Shown: positions 26,455 to 36,463, counted from the first letter of the stretch. The stretch is 64,000 nt of DNA from Coriobacteriia bacterium (GCA_030651765.1 JAUSBY010000012.1:373501-437500), one strand, 5' to 3'. The notes: generated by a model not told the origin, from the letters alone. Made by a program: numbers and translations.

Positions 26455-27600
26455 CTACGACGAAGCTGCCGACGCCGCGGCAACGCTGCGGTAGACCGCA
26501 ACCAGCTCGTCGGCCATGCGCTCGAGGCCGAAGCGTTCGCGCACGATCGCTGCGCCGGCCTCGCCCATGCGCGCGCGGGCATCGGGGTCGCCGAGGAGGC
26601 GCACGATCGCGCCGGCGAGCGCGTTCGAATCGCCCGGTGGGACGAGCAGGCCGCTTTCGCCGTCGGCCACCGCCTCCGGGATGCCGTCCACACCCGTGCT
26701 CACCACCGGTACTCCGAACGACATCGCCTCGAGGACGACGTACGGCAGCCCCTCCCACAGCGAGGAGAGCGCGAAGATGTCCGCATCCGCGTAGGCAGGC
26801 GCCAGATCGGGGCGCGGCGCGACGAAACGTACCGCGTCGCCGAGGCCGAGCTCCTCGGCCAGCGCGCGCAGCTCGGCGTCGAGCTCACCGGCCCCCACGA
26901 GAGCGAGGACCGCAGCGGGCACGCGCTCGCGCACGAGCGACCAGGCGCGCAGGAGGGTGGGCTGGTCCTTCTGCTCGTGGAAGCGGCCTATCGAAAGGGC
27001 AAGCGGCACGCCCTCGGACACGCCAAGTTCGGCACGGAACGTCCCGCTTGCCGACCCTGTTGAGGGCACCTCGATACCGTTGTACACGGTGGTCGACCGC
27101 CGCGACTCGAGTATGCCGAGGCGCGCGCCCTTGCGCCTATCGGAGTCGCAAACGGTCACGAAACGCGCGGTGCGGGGTTTCAGTACGCGTTCGGCGGAGA
27201 CAAAGGCCGATTGCCGAAGCGCCGATCCCGCCTTGTCCACGTGGATGCCGTGCAGCGTGTAGACCACGCGACGCGCCGCCTTCGGGTCGGCGAGCCGTGC
27301 ATAGAACGCGGCGCGCGACCCGTGCGCGTGGACGATATCGGGCTCGAACGTGTGGATCGCGGTGCCGATTTGGGATCGGCCGGCCATCGACAGACCGCCC
27401 GCGATGTCGGCGTGATGGAACGGGATGCCCACGTGCGCGGCGAGGAGCGCAAGATCGCCGCCCGGCGGAGTGACCAGCCCGACCTCGATGCCGCGGGCGG
27501 GCAACAGTCGCAGCAGGTCCGCCACGTGCCGCTCCCCGCCGCCGGTGGTGGATGTGGCGGCAGCGACCAGCAGGACGCGAAGCTCGCGGTCAGCGGGCAT
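26455..27600 (-). CDS. GT4-family glycosyltransferase
   Basis: A 381-residue GT-B enzyme: N-terminal VLLVAAATSTTGGGERHVADLLRLL, linker DIVHAHGSRAAFYARL, donor half PLALSIGRFHEQKDQPTLLRAW and the EX7E segment SLWEGLPYVVLEAMSFGVPVVSTGVDG. A retaining sugar transferase acting on cytoplasmic lipid-linked glycan is expected. Its 5' end overlaps the neighbouring glycosyltransferase gene by 11 bases, so four consecutive transferase genes from 32424 downward, followed by this one, form a tight unit. Acceptor and donor not identified. Confidence 0.92.
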   Translation of the reverse strand: MPADRELRVLLVAAATSTTGGGERHVADLLRLLPARGIEVGLVTPPGGDLALLAAHVGIPFHHADIAGGLSMAGRSQIGTAIHTFEPDIVHAHGSRAAFYARLADPKAARRVVYTLHGIHVDKAGSALRQSAFVSAERVLKPRTARFVTVCDSDRRKGARLGILESRRSTTVYNGIEVPSTGSASGTFRAELGVSEGVPLALSIGRFHEQKDQPTLLRAWSLVRERVPAAVLALVGAGELDAELRALAEELGLGDAVRFVAPRPDLAPAYADADIFALSSLWEGLPYVVLEAMSFGVPVVSTGVDGIPEAVADGESGLLVPPGDSNALAGAIVRLLGDPDARARMGEAGAAIVRERFGLERMADELVAVYRSVAAASAASS

Positions 27601-28903
27601 CAGCGATCACCTGCTCGAGGACGGAGGAGACATGCCCCACAAGCGCACGCCGATCGTACTCCGCAACCACCTCGGGGTCCGGCGCCGGCAAGGCGTCGGC
27701 GCGCCATGCAGCGTGGGCGTCGCGAAGCGCACGTGCGGCGGCGTCCACGTCGTGCGGCGGCACGATCCACCCGGCTCCCGCGCGTCGCACGAGCGAGGCG
27801 GCCTCGCCGTCAGGAACCAGCGCGAGCACCGGTCGCCCGGCCGCAAGGTACTCGGGCAGCTTGCCGGTGAGAATGTCGGCGCTCTCCGGTTCGGGGCCAA
27901 GGATCACCACGAGCAGCGTGGCCACACGCATCTCGGCAATGGCCTCATGGTGCGGGACAAACCCGGTCCGGTCGACCACGCTCGCCAGGTCGTGTCGCTC
28001 GATCGCCGCACCGGTCCCGGGGTCAAGCGGACCGACGAGTCGCACGCGAACATCACGCGCGAAATCCGAGTCGGCCTCGCGAGCCCGCACGACGGCTGCC
28101 AGGAGCGTGTCTGCGGTGATGCTGCCCTGGAAGGTGCCGACGTACGCGACGGTGAAGCCGGCCGCAGGATCGGGCGAGGGGCCGGCAAAGTCGACCGGAT
28201 CGAAGCCGTTCGTGACCGCGTGCAGACGCTCGGCGGCATCCGGGCAGCGCACGGCCAGCGCGTTGCGCATGCCTTCGGTGGCCGTGATCACGCGAGATGC
28301 ATGTGCCACGACCCGTCGCTCGTACGCGCGCATGAGCCACGCATGCAGTGGCGTGTGCGGACGGAAGAAGTAGCCGCCCACGATCGGGTCGCGTAGGTCG
28401 GCGACCCACGGGATTCGCAGCGCACGAGACAGCCGACGACCGATGCCGAGCGCGGTGAACGGCGGTCCCGACGCGAGAATCACATCGAACGGTGCCTCCC
28501 GATGCAGCTTCTTGCCGTGACTGACCGCCCACGGTGTCCAGCCGAGTTTCTCGTCGGGGATGAAGAATCCCTGGACGAATCGGATGAAGCCACCAGGCAT
28601 GCCCGAGTAGCCGCGCGCGCCGCTGGTTTCGCTCCGTGTGCTCCTATCCGAACGCGCCCGCGCACGACGCAGCGCTTGCATCAGACGGGTCGGCTCGAGG
28701 GACCATGCCCGCTCGACACGCACGGAAGCGGGCAGATTCGCCAAGGGGGTCTCGTCACGGACCGAAGCGGGCGGGTCAGCGACCGTGAGCACGGTCACAT
28801 GCCAGCCGGCCTCCGCAAGATAGCGCGCCATGTTCAGTGGACGCTGCACGCCGACACCGCCCTTGGGCGGAAACTCGTAGGTGACGAGGAGGAGGCTAGG
28901 CAT
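27590..28903 (-). CDS. GT4-family glycosyltransferase
   Basis: A 437-residue protein of the larger GT4 type. The N-terminus MPSLLLVTYEFPPKGGVGVQ and the segment PFDVILASGPPFTALGIGRRLS are characteristic. The donor half has VAYVGTFQGSITADTLLAAV and an EYLAAGRPVLALVPDGE stretch in place of the longer EX7E motif. The start at 28903 is chosen because AGGTGG lies 6 bases upstream; upstream in-frame residues are shadow sequence. It overlaps both neighbours by a few bases. Sugar specificity unknown. Confidence 0.9.
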   Translation of the reverse strand: MPSLLLVTYEFPPKGGVGVQRPLNMARYLAEAGWHVTVLTVADPPASVRDETPLANLPASVRVERAWSLEPTRLMQALRRARARSDRSTRSETSGARGYSGMPGGFIRFVQGFFIPDEKLGWTPWAVSHGKKLHREAPFDVILASGPPFTALGIGRRLSRALRIPWVADLRDPIVGGYFFRPHTPLHAWLMRAYERRVVAHASRVITATEGMRNALAVRCPDAAERLHAVTNGFDPVDFAGPSPDPAAGFTVAYVGTFQGSITADTLLAAVVRAREADSDFARDVRVRLVGPLDPGTGAAIERHDLASVVDRTGFVPHHEAIAEMRVATLLVVILGPEPESADILTGKLPEYLAAGRPVLALVPDGEAASLVRRAGAGWIVPPHDVDAAARALRDAHAAWRADALPAPDPEVVAEYDRRALVGHVSSVLEQVIADAR

Positions 28904-29933
28904 CCACTGCCACCTGCTCCACGGCGTCGATGATCGCGGGCACGTTCTTTGCGCGATCTCCGCGCTCAAGAACGGTCTCGCGCGCGGCGTCACCGAGGCG
29001 CGCACGCAGTGCCTGGTCGCCGGCCACCTCACTCAGCCGAGCGGCGAGAACGTCAGGGGCGCCACACGGAACCAGCACCCCGGTGCGACCCTCGTCGATC
29101 CACTCACGATTGGCAGGGATGTCGCTCACCACCACCGGGAGTCCGCAGCTCATCGCCTCAAGCAACGATAGTGACGCCCCATCCGAGCGCGACATCGAGC
29201 AGTACACAGCCGCCGAGCGCAGGGCGTCCGGCATGCTGTCTACGCCACCCATGAACGACACACGTGCACCAAGAGCGAGCCCCTCTGCGAGCTCCTTGAG
29301 TTCCATGGCCTGCGAGCCCCGGCCCGTGAACACAACCCGGCTCACCAAGTCCTCGCTCACCAGAGGGAGCGCACGCAGGATGTCCTCGTGACCGTAGACC
29401 GGCTTGAGTGACCGGGTGCAGATCACCCGCACCGGAGCATCGCTTGCCGGTGCGCTGGCTGGCGAGAACTCGTTGGTGTCCACTCCGTACTGGAGCGTCA
29501 CCACCCGCTCGGGCCGCACTCCGAGCCCGCCGAGGACCTCGGTCATGTGCCGCGCCGGAGAGACCACGAGCGTCGCCGAGCGAAGCGCCCACGCAACCAC
29601 AGCGCGCTTGAGTGGCCGAGTGAGATCCCTCAGCACATCGGAGCCCCACACGCTCAGGACGAGCGGCTTGTCCATACGGGAGAGTGCCCATGCATCGGTG
29701 GCGACGTAGTGCTGGCTCACCACGTCCGGCGCATCGGCACGCACCTGGCGCCGCAGCCATCGCGCGCGGCCGATCGGCCCGCTGCCCTCGACGGTCGAGA
29801 CATGCGCAGGCGAGAAGTCGACCGTGACTGGCGGGTACGCGTAGACGAACACGTCGTGTCCGCGAAGGGCGAGCTCCTCCACCCACGGCAGGGTATGACT
29901 GCTGTCACCCGGGCAGACAAGGGCGATGCGCAT
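28896..29933 (-). CDS. GT4-family glycosyltransferase
   Basis: A 345-residue GT-B enzyme: MRIALVCPGDSSHTLPWVEELALRGHDVFVY opens the acceptor half (shown in parts MRIALVCPG and PWVEELALRG). The donor half has RVICTRSLKPVYGHEDILRA and SRSDGASLSLLEAMSCGLPVVVSD, the EX7E-type region. The start codon overlaps the stop of the upstream transferase (TGATG). It is probably co-translated with its neighbours in stepwise assembly of one oligosaccharide. Confidence 0.9.
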   Translation of the reverse strand: MRIALVCPGDSSHTLPWVEELALRGHDVFVYAYPPVTVDFSPAHVSTVEGSGPIGRARWLRRQVRADAPDVVSQHYVATDAWALSRMDKPLVLSVWGSDVLRDLTRPLKRAVVAWALRSATLVVSPARHMTEVLGGLGVRPERVVTLQYGVDTNEFSPASAPASDAPVRVICTRSLKPVYGHEDILRALPLVSEDLVSRVVFTGRGSQAMELKELAEGLALGARVSFMGGVDSMPDALRSAAVYCSMSRSDGASLSLLEAMSCGLPVVVSDIPANREWIDEGRTGVLVPCGAPDVLAARLSEVAGDQALRARLGDAARETVLERGDRAKNVPAIIDAVEQVAVDA

Positions 29934-31210
29934 CAGCGATCTCCTCCGGCAAGCGAGCGAAGCAGCTGCTCGTAGCTGTCGGTTATCCGCTCGATATCGT
30001 ACTGCGCGGATGCGGCTGATGCGGCGCTCGACATCCGCTCCCTCAGCGCCGGGTCCGCGAGCAGGCTCCCGATCGCCCGCGAGAGGCCCTCGATGTCGCC
30101 CACCTCAACGAGATAGCCGGTGGAGCCGTCATCGACAATGTGCTCGAAAGCCTGGACCCGGTAGGCCACAAGCGGTAGGCCCGCAGCAAGCGCCTCAACG
30201 CTCGCAACGGAGGTTCCGGCGCCGAACAGGTACGGGAACACCGCGACGTCGGCGAGGTGGAACCACCGCGGGATGTCCTCTGCGGGCGCCTCGCCGAGGA
30301 AGACGACGGCGCTGCCGATGCCGAGCTCATCTGCGAGTGTGCGGTACACCTCAACGTCTCCCCGGCCGGTCGCAACGACGGTCGTGGCGGATCGCAGGCT
30401 CTCAGGCAACAGCGCGAACGCTCGCAGCAAGTGGTCGAACCCCTTGATGTCGCGCAGCATCGACGGGAACAACACCACATACTCCCGAAGCGCGTGTGCC
30501 TCTCGAAGGTCGGCGACGTCGTAGCCTGCCGAGAAGCGCCCCGTGTCGATCGCACTCGGTATGTAGACCACGCGGGGCGGGACCGCACCACGAGCGGCGA
30601 GGTCCATCTCGATGTCCCGGCCATTGACGACGATACAGCGGGCGTTGGCCAATACCCGATCCTCGATACGCCTGAGCGTGCGGCCGAGAAGGCCAAAGAC
30701 ACGCCCAGAACTCGCCAGCTCGGCCGCCCAGTTCGCCCACCGCAGCACAACCGCAGGCGGTCCGCCGGCCGCGTCAGACTCCATCGCGGCGTCGGCGCTG
30801 GTGAAGTCCGCAATCACGACGCCAGGCCGCCCATGGTCATCCGCGCCACGCCGCACTCTGCGCATGGCTGCGTGGGGCCATCGTCGCAGCGTCCAAAACA
30901 GCGCCAGCGGACCGAGCACTGGTATTCGCGAGATGACGAGCAGTGGTGCGGGTACGGGGATGACCCCGATTCCGGAACCCGACGCGTCGAGCAGCGGTAC
31001 CGGACGTCGATGGATGTTGGGCAGGGCGTACACGGTCACGTGATGCCCGCGAGCCACGAGCGCCTGCGCGATTGAGTGGATGAGCTGGTTCACACCACCC
31101 GAGCGCCATGGGTAATCAGAGAAGGTGAGGAGGGCAACGGTAAGACGGCGGCCCTGCAAGCTTGGCCGAGCCTCGATGCACTCAAGCCCGGAAGCTCGTG
31201 CTGCGCTCAT
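29933..31210 (-). CDS. GT4-family glycosyltransferase
   Basis: A 425-residue GT-B enzyme with VALLTFSDYPWRSGGVNQ at the N-terminus. The donor half contains YVVLFPSMLRDIKGFDHLLRAF, VVFLGEAPAEDIPRWFHLADV and GAGTSVASVEALAAGLPLVAYR, where the usual first Glu of EX7E is replaced in part (GAGTSVASVE). The ATG at 31210 overlaps the next transferase's stop by 4 bases. Donor and linkage are unknown. Confidence 0.9.
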   Translation of the reverse strand: MSAARASGLECIEARPSLQGRRLTVALLTFSDYPWRSGGVNQLIHSIAQALVARGHHVTVYALPNIHRRPVPLLDASGSGIGVIPVPAPLLVISRIPVLGPLALFWTLRRWPHAAMRRVRRGADDHGRPGVVIADFTSADAAMESDAAGGPPAVVLRWANWAAELASSGRVFGLLGRTLRRIEDRVLANARCIVVNGRDIEMDLAARGAVPPRVVYIPSAIDTGRFSAGYDVADLREAHALREYVVLFPSMLRDIKGFDHLLRAFALLPESLRSATTVVATGRGDVEVYRTLADELGIGSAVVFLGEAPAEDIPRWFHLADVAVFPYLFGAGTSVASVEALAAGLPLVAYRVQAFEHIVDDGSTGYLVEVGDIEGLSRAIGSLLADPALRERMSSAASAASAQYDIERITDSYEQLLRSLAGGDR

Positions 31211-32424
31211 GAATCCTCCGGTCCGGGCACCAGTCCACCACGAACGAAGGCATCTCGAATCCCGTCGTGCATGACCTCGAGCGTGTACCTCTCTTCGAAT
31301 CTCGCCCGCGCTCCGCGTCCCAAACGCTCTGCAAGCGCCCGATCGTCGCGCAACCTCACAATCGCTTCTGCCAGACGGGCCTCATCGCCACATTCGACAA
31401 GTAGGCCGGTAACCCCGTCCTCGATCATCTCCGGCACGCCACCGACCCTGCTCGCTACGATCGGCAATCCAGCCCTCATCGCCTCCATCACAGTGAATGG
31501 AAGACCCTCGCTGAGCGACGGCAAGACGAACGCGTCAAGGGACGCAAGGAACCGGGGCGCATCCTCATCAGGAACGAACCCGCAAAACTCCACGGCCCCG
31601 TCCAGACCGACTTGAGACGCCTGCTGAGTCAGCCGCCCGAGCTCTGTCCCCTCGCCCGCAATCACGAGCGAAATGTCGTCGGCCTTTTCACGCGCCTGCG
31701 CCACTGCGGCAACCAAGTGGTGGACGCCCTTCTTCAGCGCCAGGCGCCCGAGCGTGCCCACGCGGAACCGGTCGCGGGTACGGTCTGGCCGATCAAGCAC
31801 TGGCAGGTCACTGATACCGTTGGGCACCACGACTACCTTCCCTGAAGGCAGCCCCCGCTCCCGCCCGTGCGCCTCACCGACCGCGCGCGCGTTGACCATC
31901 ACGAAGCTCGCGACCTTCCACATACGATGATCAAGCTCCGGCCTCGCCCGCAGCTTCATACTGTCGAACGCGTCAGGCATGCCGAGCATGTAGGTTGCCA
32001 CAGGAATCTGCCTCCTGCCGCACACCCCGATCATCGCCCAGTGAATCCTCTGGTGACCGTGATTCGCGCAGAACACCGCGTCGGGTCGATGCTTCCGAAC
32101 GGCGCGGCTGCAGACCAATGGCAGCGTCACCAAGTCCATTCGACGCAGCAACCACAGGGCAGCTTGAGTCAGCTTCCACGAGACCCGACAGACTGAGTTC
32201 CAGACGCCTGTCTCAGTCAAGTAACTGAGGTCTGCGTGTTCCGCGCCAACCTCCGCAATAACCTCCGGTAGACCGCCGAAGTCCAGCCCTCCCCGATTTG
32301 CCGCAACGACCACTCGTTCATAGAGAGGGCGCACGGCCACGATCACCTCCCGCAGATACGCGCCTGCCCCGCCCCAGGCGTGGTTCTCCGTGACTATCAT
32401 CAGTGTGCCTCGGGAGGCTGTCAT
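31207..32424 (-). CDS. GT4-family glycosyltransferase
   Basis: A 405-residue GT-B enzyme. The N-terminal half starts TLMIVTENHAWGGAGAYLREV. The donor half has FRVGTLGRLALKKGVHHLVAAV, VEFCGFVPDEDAPRFLASLDAFV and SLSEGLPFTVMEAMRAGLPIVASRVGG, a textbook EX7E region. It heads the five-transferase run 32424 to 26455. GGGA precedes the ATG by 5 bases. Confidence 0.92.
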   Translation of the reverse strand: MTASRGTLMIVTENHAWGGAGAYLREVIVAVRPLYERVVVAANRGGLDFGGLPEVIAEVGAEHADLSYLTETGVWNSVCRVSWKLTQAALWLLRRMDLVTLPLVCSRAVRKHRPDAVFCANHGHQRIHWAMIGVCGRRQIPVATYMLGMPDAFDSMKLRARPELDHRMWKVASFVMVNARAVGEAHGRERGLPSGKVVVVPNGISDLPVLDRPDRTRDRFRVGTLGRLALKKGVHHLVAAVAQAREKADDISLVIAGEGTELGRLTQQASQVGLDGAVEFCGFVPDEDAPRFLASLDAFVLPSLSEGLPFTVMEAMRAGLPIVASRVGGVPEMIEDGVTGLLVECGDEARLAEAIVRLRDDRALAERLGRGARARFEERYTLEVMHDGIRDAFVRGGLVPGPEDS

Positions 32425-32467
32425 GGTGATCCCGCTCCGCTCTGCGGTCTTGCGCCTCGGCCCGCGT

Positions 32468-33628
32468 TCAGCCGGACCGCCCCCTCAGCCGCACGTTCCG
32501 CAGGAAAGGCATGAGCCTCCTGAGCAGCGCTATCGTACCGGAGACAACGCGACGCGTCGCGCGTTCTGCCAGCGATGGCAGTGTGCGCACCAGCACCCTC
32601 CTGACGCCTGCGGGAACCAGACCAGGAGTAGCTGGCCTGGCGTCAAAACGCTCACCGCTGTCGCGCCAGTATAAGGCGCGGCCAAAGCGGTCGAGGCGAT
32701 CCAGCCATTGCAGCAGGTCCTTCATCTCGCTCGGTGCGAGGGCGTGCTCGATGCCGAGATAGAAGTCAGCAGCCCGCCGCTGCGCCTGCGTGGGCGTAGC
32801 CACCTGCTGCGAGAATAGTGCCGCGATCTCATCTACCGCCGCTCTGCGCGCATCTGTGAGGGTCGGCGCCTTAAGGCGGAGGTCCGCTTCAGAGCCCGAG
32901 CGCCGATATGGCATCTCTACCAGGCGGACTGTGCATCCTGCCTGCAGCGCGTAGAAGACGTGCGAACCGACCGCGTTGCTGATCACGTAGACATGACTCT
33001 TGAGCAGATAGCACAGCCTGGGCAGGAACTCAGAATCGTATATGTGGCCGGCCGAGACAATCCGGTATCCCCTGTCTGCAAAGGGGCGATGCCTGCCCAG
33101 CAGGTAGTCATGCCAGTAGACGATGACCGTCAAGGGCTTCATGGCCTCTGGCAGAGCATCAAGAGCATCCGCGGCCGCCTCTAGGTCCATCTCGACAGTG
33201 AGTCCCGGCAACGAATGCGCAGGAAAGAAGAGGGCGCCACTGCGCGGCGGATGCGCACTCATGAGCCTCTCCGCATACACAAATGGCGCTGCCGAGGGGA
33301 CCTCCAGCATCCGACCGCGGTCCCGGTATAGCCCGAGTCGGTACTGTGGGTAGACGAGCGCGGCCGCAAGACCCGCCTTGCGCTCAAAATCTGCGAGCTC
33401 GTGATCATTCTGATAGATGCCGTGCGGGACAACCGCCTTCACGGGACGCTGCTGTGGGTAGCCTGCGTAGCGCTTCAGGATCGACGCGATTCCGTAGTAC
33501 TCATTTGGCAGGAAGAGCTCCGTCCTCGACCAGTCACGTTCCGCGCACAGGGCATCGAGGTCCTCCTGCTCCGCCTCGAATCGCTGGGCAAGATCGAGCA
33601 TGCTGAAGCTAGGCTCCCGGTTCGTCAC
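32468..33628 (-). CDS. Unknown protein of the glycan locus (possible GT-B-like fold)
   Basis: A 386-residue soluble protein with no family I can name. Visible features: an alpha/beta N-terminal half (KAVVPHGIYQND, GALFFPAHSLPG, LTVIVYWHDYLLGRHRPF), a segment RIVSAGHIYDSEFLPRLCYLLKSHVYVISNAVGSHV that looks like the donor-side loop of GT-B or capsule-polysaccharide enzymes, and a basic C-terminal helix (RRVVSGTIALLRRLMPFLRNVRLRGR) that may touch the membrane. The GTG start overlaps the ABC transporter's stop, so the two are probably translated together. An enzyme acting on the glycan before or during export is plausible, not shown. Confidence 0.7.
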   Translation of the reverse strand: MTNREPSFSMLDLAQRFEAEQEDLDALCAERDWSRTELFLPNEYYGIASILKRYAGYPQQRPVKAVVPHGIYQNDHELADFERKAGLAAALVYPQYRLGLYRDRGRMLEVPSAAPFVYAERLMSAHPPRSGALFFPAHSLPGLTVEMDLEAAADALDALPEAMKPLTVIVYWHDYLLGRHRPFADRGYRIVSAGHIYDSEFLPRLCYLLKSHVYVISNAVGSHVFYALQAGCTVRLVEMPYRRSGSEADLRLKAPTLTDARRAAVDEIAALFSQQVATPTQAQRRAADFYLGIEHALAPSEMKDLLQWLDRLDRFGRALYWRDSGERFDARPATPGLVPAGVRRVLVRTLPSLAERATRRVVSGTIALLRRLMPFLRNVRLRGRSG

Positions 33629-35481
33629 ATCAACTGACTCTCGAACAGCTTCCGATACAACTCGCCCTTCTCCACCAGCTCCGCATGCGTCCCGCGCTCA
33701 ACGACGCGGCCCTCGTCGATCACAACCAACTGGTCGGCCTGCCTGACAGTGGCGAGCCGATGGGCGATCACGATGATCGTCTTCCTGCCGTGCAGGTCCG
33801 CAAGCGCTTTCTGGATGTACTCCTCGGATTCCGAATCAAGCGCGCTCGTCGGTTCGTCGAGAATGAGAATCGACGCGTCCTCCAGTAGAACGCGGGCCAG
33901 CCCGATCCGCTGGCGCTCCCCGCCTGAGAAGCGCACGCCCCGGTCACCAATCCTGGTCTCAAGCCCTTGCGGCAGATCGTAGACAAACGCTGCGTACGCG
34001 CCCTCGAGCGCCGCCCACAACTGCTCCTCACTCGGTTCAAAGTCCAAACCGTAAACGAGGTTCTCGCGAATCGAATCGTTGAAGAGCATGGCACTCTGCG
34101 TGAGATACCCGATCCCTTTGCGCAGCGTGCCCACATCGAACGCCTTGATGTCGACACCGTCGAACAGGATGCGACCCGTGGTGACATCGCGCAGGCGCGG
34201 AAGCAGTTCCACTAGAGTCGACTTGCCGCCGCCAGATCGACCAACGAGCGCCGTGAACGAACCAGCCGGAATCGTGAGGGATACTCCTTGGAGAACCGAC
34301 TTCCCCGCGCTGATCACAGTGCCGTCCAACTCGTGCGCGTCGGGATAGTCGAACGAGACGTCCTCGAGAACGATCTCGCGCTTGAGTCCTTTGAAGACCA
34401 CCGTTCCGCGCTCGATAGTGTTGGAGGCATGAGCATCGTCGGTCATCTCGTTCACGAGCTGGAGACCGGCGATGTTCTGGGAGATCGCCTGACGCCCTGC
34501 ATTGAACTCCTTGACCTTGGCATTGAGGCGGCTCAGTACGAACAGCACGAGACCGAGTTGCGCGAGCGTCATACCGAGGACCTCGATGCCCACGTACAGC
34601 GTCGCAAACGCCGAGAGCATCAGCAGCGGATCGGCAGTGACCTCGGTGTTAGCCGCGAGCCGCGCCTGCTTGACACCTATGTCCCGCATCGTCTCGGAGT
34701 AGTCGGCAATTCGATCGGACTCGTGCGTCTTCTGGTCACGCAGTTTGATCAGACGAATCATCGCGAAACGTTCGACGATCTTACTCGACAGCTCCTGGCT
34801 CACGCGCGCCGCCGCCATGGCGTGGTCCCGCATGCGCAGGATGTTGGAGCGCACAACGATGGACACGAGCACGGCGAAGGCGGCCGTGATGGCCGTGAGC
34901 GGCACCGAGATCACGAGCAGAATCGCGATGTACAGGGCCATCAGAAGCGCTACCGACAACTGCTTGATGACGAGCAGGACAGCTTGACCAGCGGCGTTAG
35001 CCTGCGCTAGCACGACCCCGACGATCTTGCCGAGCGCGTGCCTCGTGAAGAACTCCGGGTCCGCGTTGAGAATCGCATCCAGCGTCTGCATGCGCATCCG
35101 CAGGGCGATACGACCCGCAACAACCGCCGAGTACCAGGCGTTGAAGTAGAAGACCACCTGGCGCATCAGGATCGGAACGAATGCCATCGCGAGCAACACC
35201 GGTAACGTCACCGGCAGATTGAAGACCTGCATCGCCCGGCTCAGCGCGGTCCAGATGCCGCCAGAACTCTCGATGATGGCTGTCTGACCGCCCTCGGCGT
35301 ACTGAAGGATCGGCAACAGCAGGGAGAGCCCAACGCCCTCAAAGAATGCGAACGCGACCGCAAGGGAGACCAACCCGGCAATCTCGGACGGGCGGACGTC
35401 GACGACCGTAAGCATCCGCCGTATGGCGTTGATGCGAAGGTATTCGCTCAGGAATTCGGACACCCGGCTGGGCACGATCAC
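33625..35481 (-). CDS. PglK/MsbA-like ABC exporter, fused permease and ATPase
   Basis: A 618-residue half-transporter: six membrane helices over about residues 30-330, then an ATPase domain with Walker A GRSGGGKST, Q-loop LTQSAMLFND, signature FSGGERQRIGLAR, Walker B SILILDEPTSALD and H-loop IAHRLA. No Wzx-type flippase is present in the window, so this PglK-like protein is the best candidate for flipping the lipid-linked oligosaccharide. The start is tentatively GTG at 35481; the SD is weak. It is followed by an unknown protein gene in overlapping frame. Confidence 0.92.
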   Translation of the reverse strand: MIVPSRVSEFLSEYLRINAIRRMLTVVDVRPSEIAGLVSLAVAFAFFEGVGLSLLLPILQYAEGGQTAIIESSGGIWTALSRAMQVFNLPVTLPVLLAMAFVPILMRQVVFYFNAWYSAVVAGRIALRMRMQTLDAILNADPEFFTRHALGKIVGVVLAQANAAGQAVLLVIKQLSVALLMALYIAILLVISVPLTAITAAFAVLVSIVVRSNILRMRDHAMAAARVSQELSSKIVERFAMIRLIKLRDQKTHESDRIADYSETMRDIGVKQARLAANTEVTADPLLMLSAFATLYVGIEVLGMTLAQLGLVLFVLSRLNAKVKEFNAGRQAISQNIAGLQLVNEMTDDAHASNTIERGTVVFKGLKREIVLEDVSFDYPDAHELDGTVISAGKSVLQGVSLTIPAGSFTALVGRSGGGKSTLVELLPRLRDVTTGRILFDGVDIKAFDVGTLRKGIGYLTQSAMLFNDSIRENLVYGLDFEPSEEQLWAALEGAYAAFVYDLPQGLETRIGDRGVRFSGGERQRIGLARVLLEDASILILDEPTSALDSESEEYIQKALADLHGRKTIIVIAHRLATVRQADQLVVIDEGRVVERGTHAELVEKGELYRKLFESQLM

Positions 35482-35571
35482 TCATCTCGACTCGAGGCGC
35501 GACGTTCGGCGCGGCGACGTTGTCACCTAACGAACTGACGCGCATATCGTACCGCAGTGTGATAGGAACCT

Positions 35572-36462
35572 TCAGGCGCGTCCGCTCGTCCGCGCGAGCG
35601 ATGCCCGAAGTGCTGCTCGGGGTTCCCATCCCAGCCGGCGGAGCCGCCGGCACACCCCTGTAGAGGTCGTGCCGGCAACAGTGGGATCCGTTGCCTCAAC
35701 GACGGCTCCAGAGGCCGCGACGTCGACGGCTATCTCTACGAGCTCCCCCACGCTCGTCCCCACCCCGCTGCACACGTTGTACGCCTCACCGGGTTCGCCG
35801 CGCCCGGCGAGCAGCAGCAGCGCGCGGGCAGCGTCGTCCACGTCGACGAAGTCGCGTACCGAGACGGTCTCCCGCACCCGGATCACCTCGGCGCCTGCCT
35901 CGATCTGCTCGATGATGTCGCTCACCACCGAGCCCTTCGGCTCCCCCGCACCGATGAGGTTGAAGGGTCGGGCGATACACACGCGCAAGCCATCCGTGCC
36001 CGCAAACGCACGCGCCGTCTGCTCGGCGAGCACCTTGCTCCACGCGTAGTGCGTCACCGGGTTGAGCGGCTCGTCCTCTGCGGTCGGGACGGTCGGGCTC
36101 GGGCCATAGACCGCCGCGGAACTGACGATCACCACGCCCGTGCCGGGTACAACCGCCCTGACGATGTCGAGCAGCCGCCACACGAGACCCACGTTCGCGT
36201 CGTAGAGTGCGGCCACGGACATCTCTGCCCGAGGCGTGGCCCCGGCGCAGTGAACGATCCGCTCGGGAGCGGCCTCGGAGAGCACAGTAGCCACCGCTGC
36301 GTCATCGGCCCAGTCGATCTCCCGGTACGTGACGCCCTCGATCGGCTGCGCGAGCTCGCCCGTGCGCACCAGCCCGAGTACGGACGCGCCCTCGGCCAAC
36401 CCCGCGCGGCACACAGCGCTCCCGAGGAAGCCTGCGGCTCCGGTGACAAGCACGCCGGTCAC
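35572..36462 (-). CDS. NAD-dependent sugar epimerase/dehydratase (extended SDR)
   Basis: A 296-residue extended short-chain dehydrogenase. The N-terminus [17 protein letters not shown] carries the GxxGxxG dinucleotide loop. IVSSAAVYGP and THYAWSKVLAEQ provide the catalytic Ser, Tyr and Lys (YxxxK). RDFVDVDDAARALLLL and YNVCSG are typical of UDP-sugar epimerases and reductases. The GTG at 36462 has GGGAGG 5 bases upstream. It follows the nucleotidyltransferase by one base, so it likely acts on the sugar nucleotide made there. The exact product is not known. Confidence 0.9.
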   Translation of the reverse strand: MTGVLVTGAAGFLGSAVCRAGLAEGASVLGLVRTGELAQPIEGVTYREIDWADDAAVATVLSEAAPERIVHCAGATPRAEMSVAALYDANVGLVWRLLDIVRAVVPGTGVVIVSSAAVYGPSPTVPTAEDEPLNPVTHYAWSKVLAEQTARAFAGTDGLRVCIARPFNLIGAGEPKGSVVSDIIEQIEAGAEVIRVRETVSVRDFVDVDDAARALLLLAGRGEPGEAYNVCSGVGTSVGELVEIAVDVAASGAVVEATDPTVAGTTSTGVCRRLRRLGWEPRAALRASLARTSGRA

Positions 36463-36463
36463 G

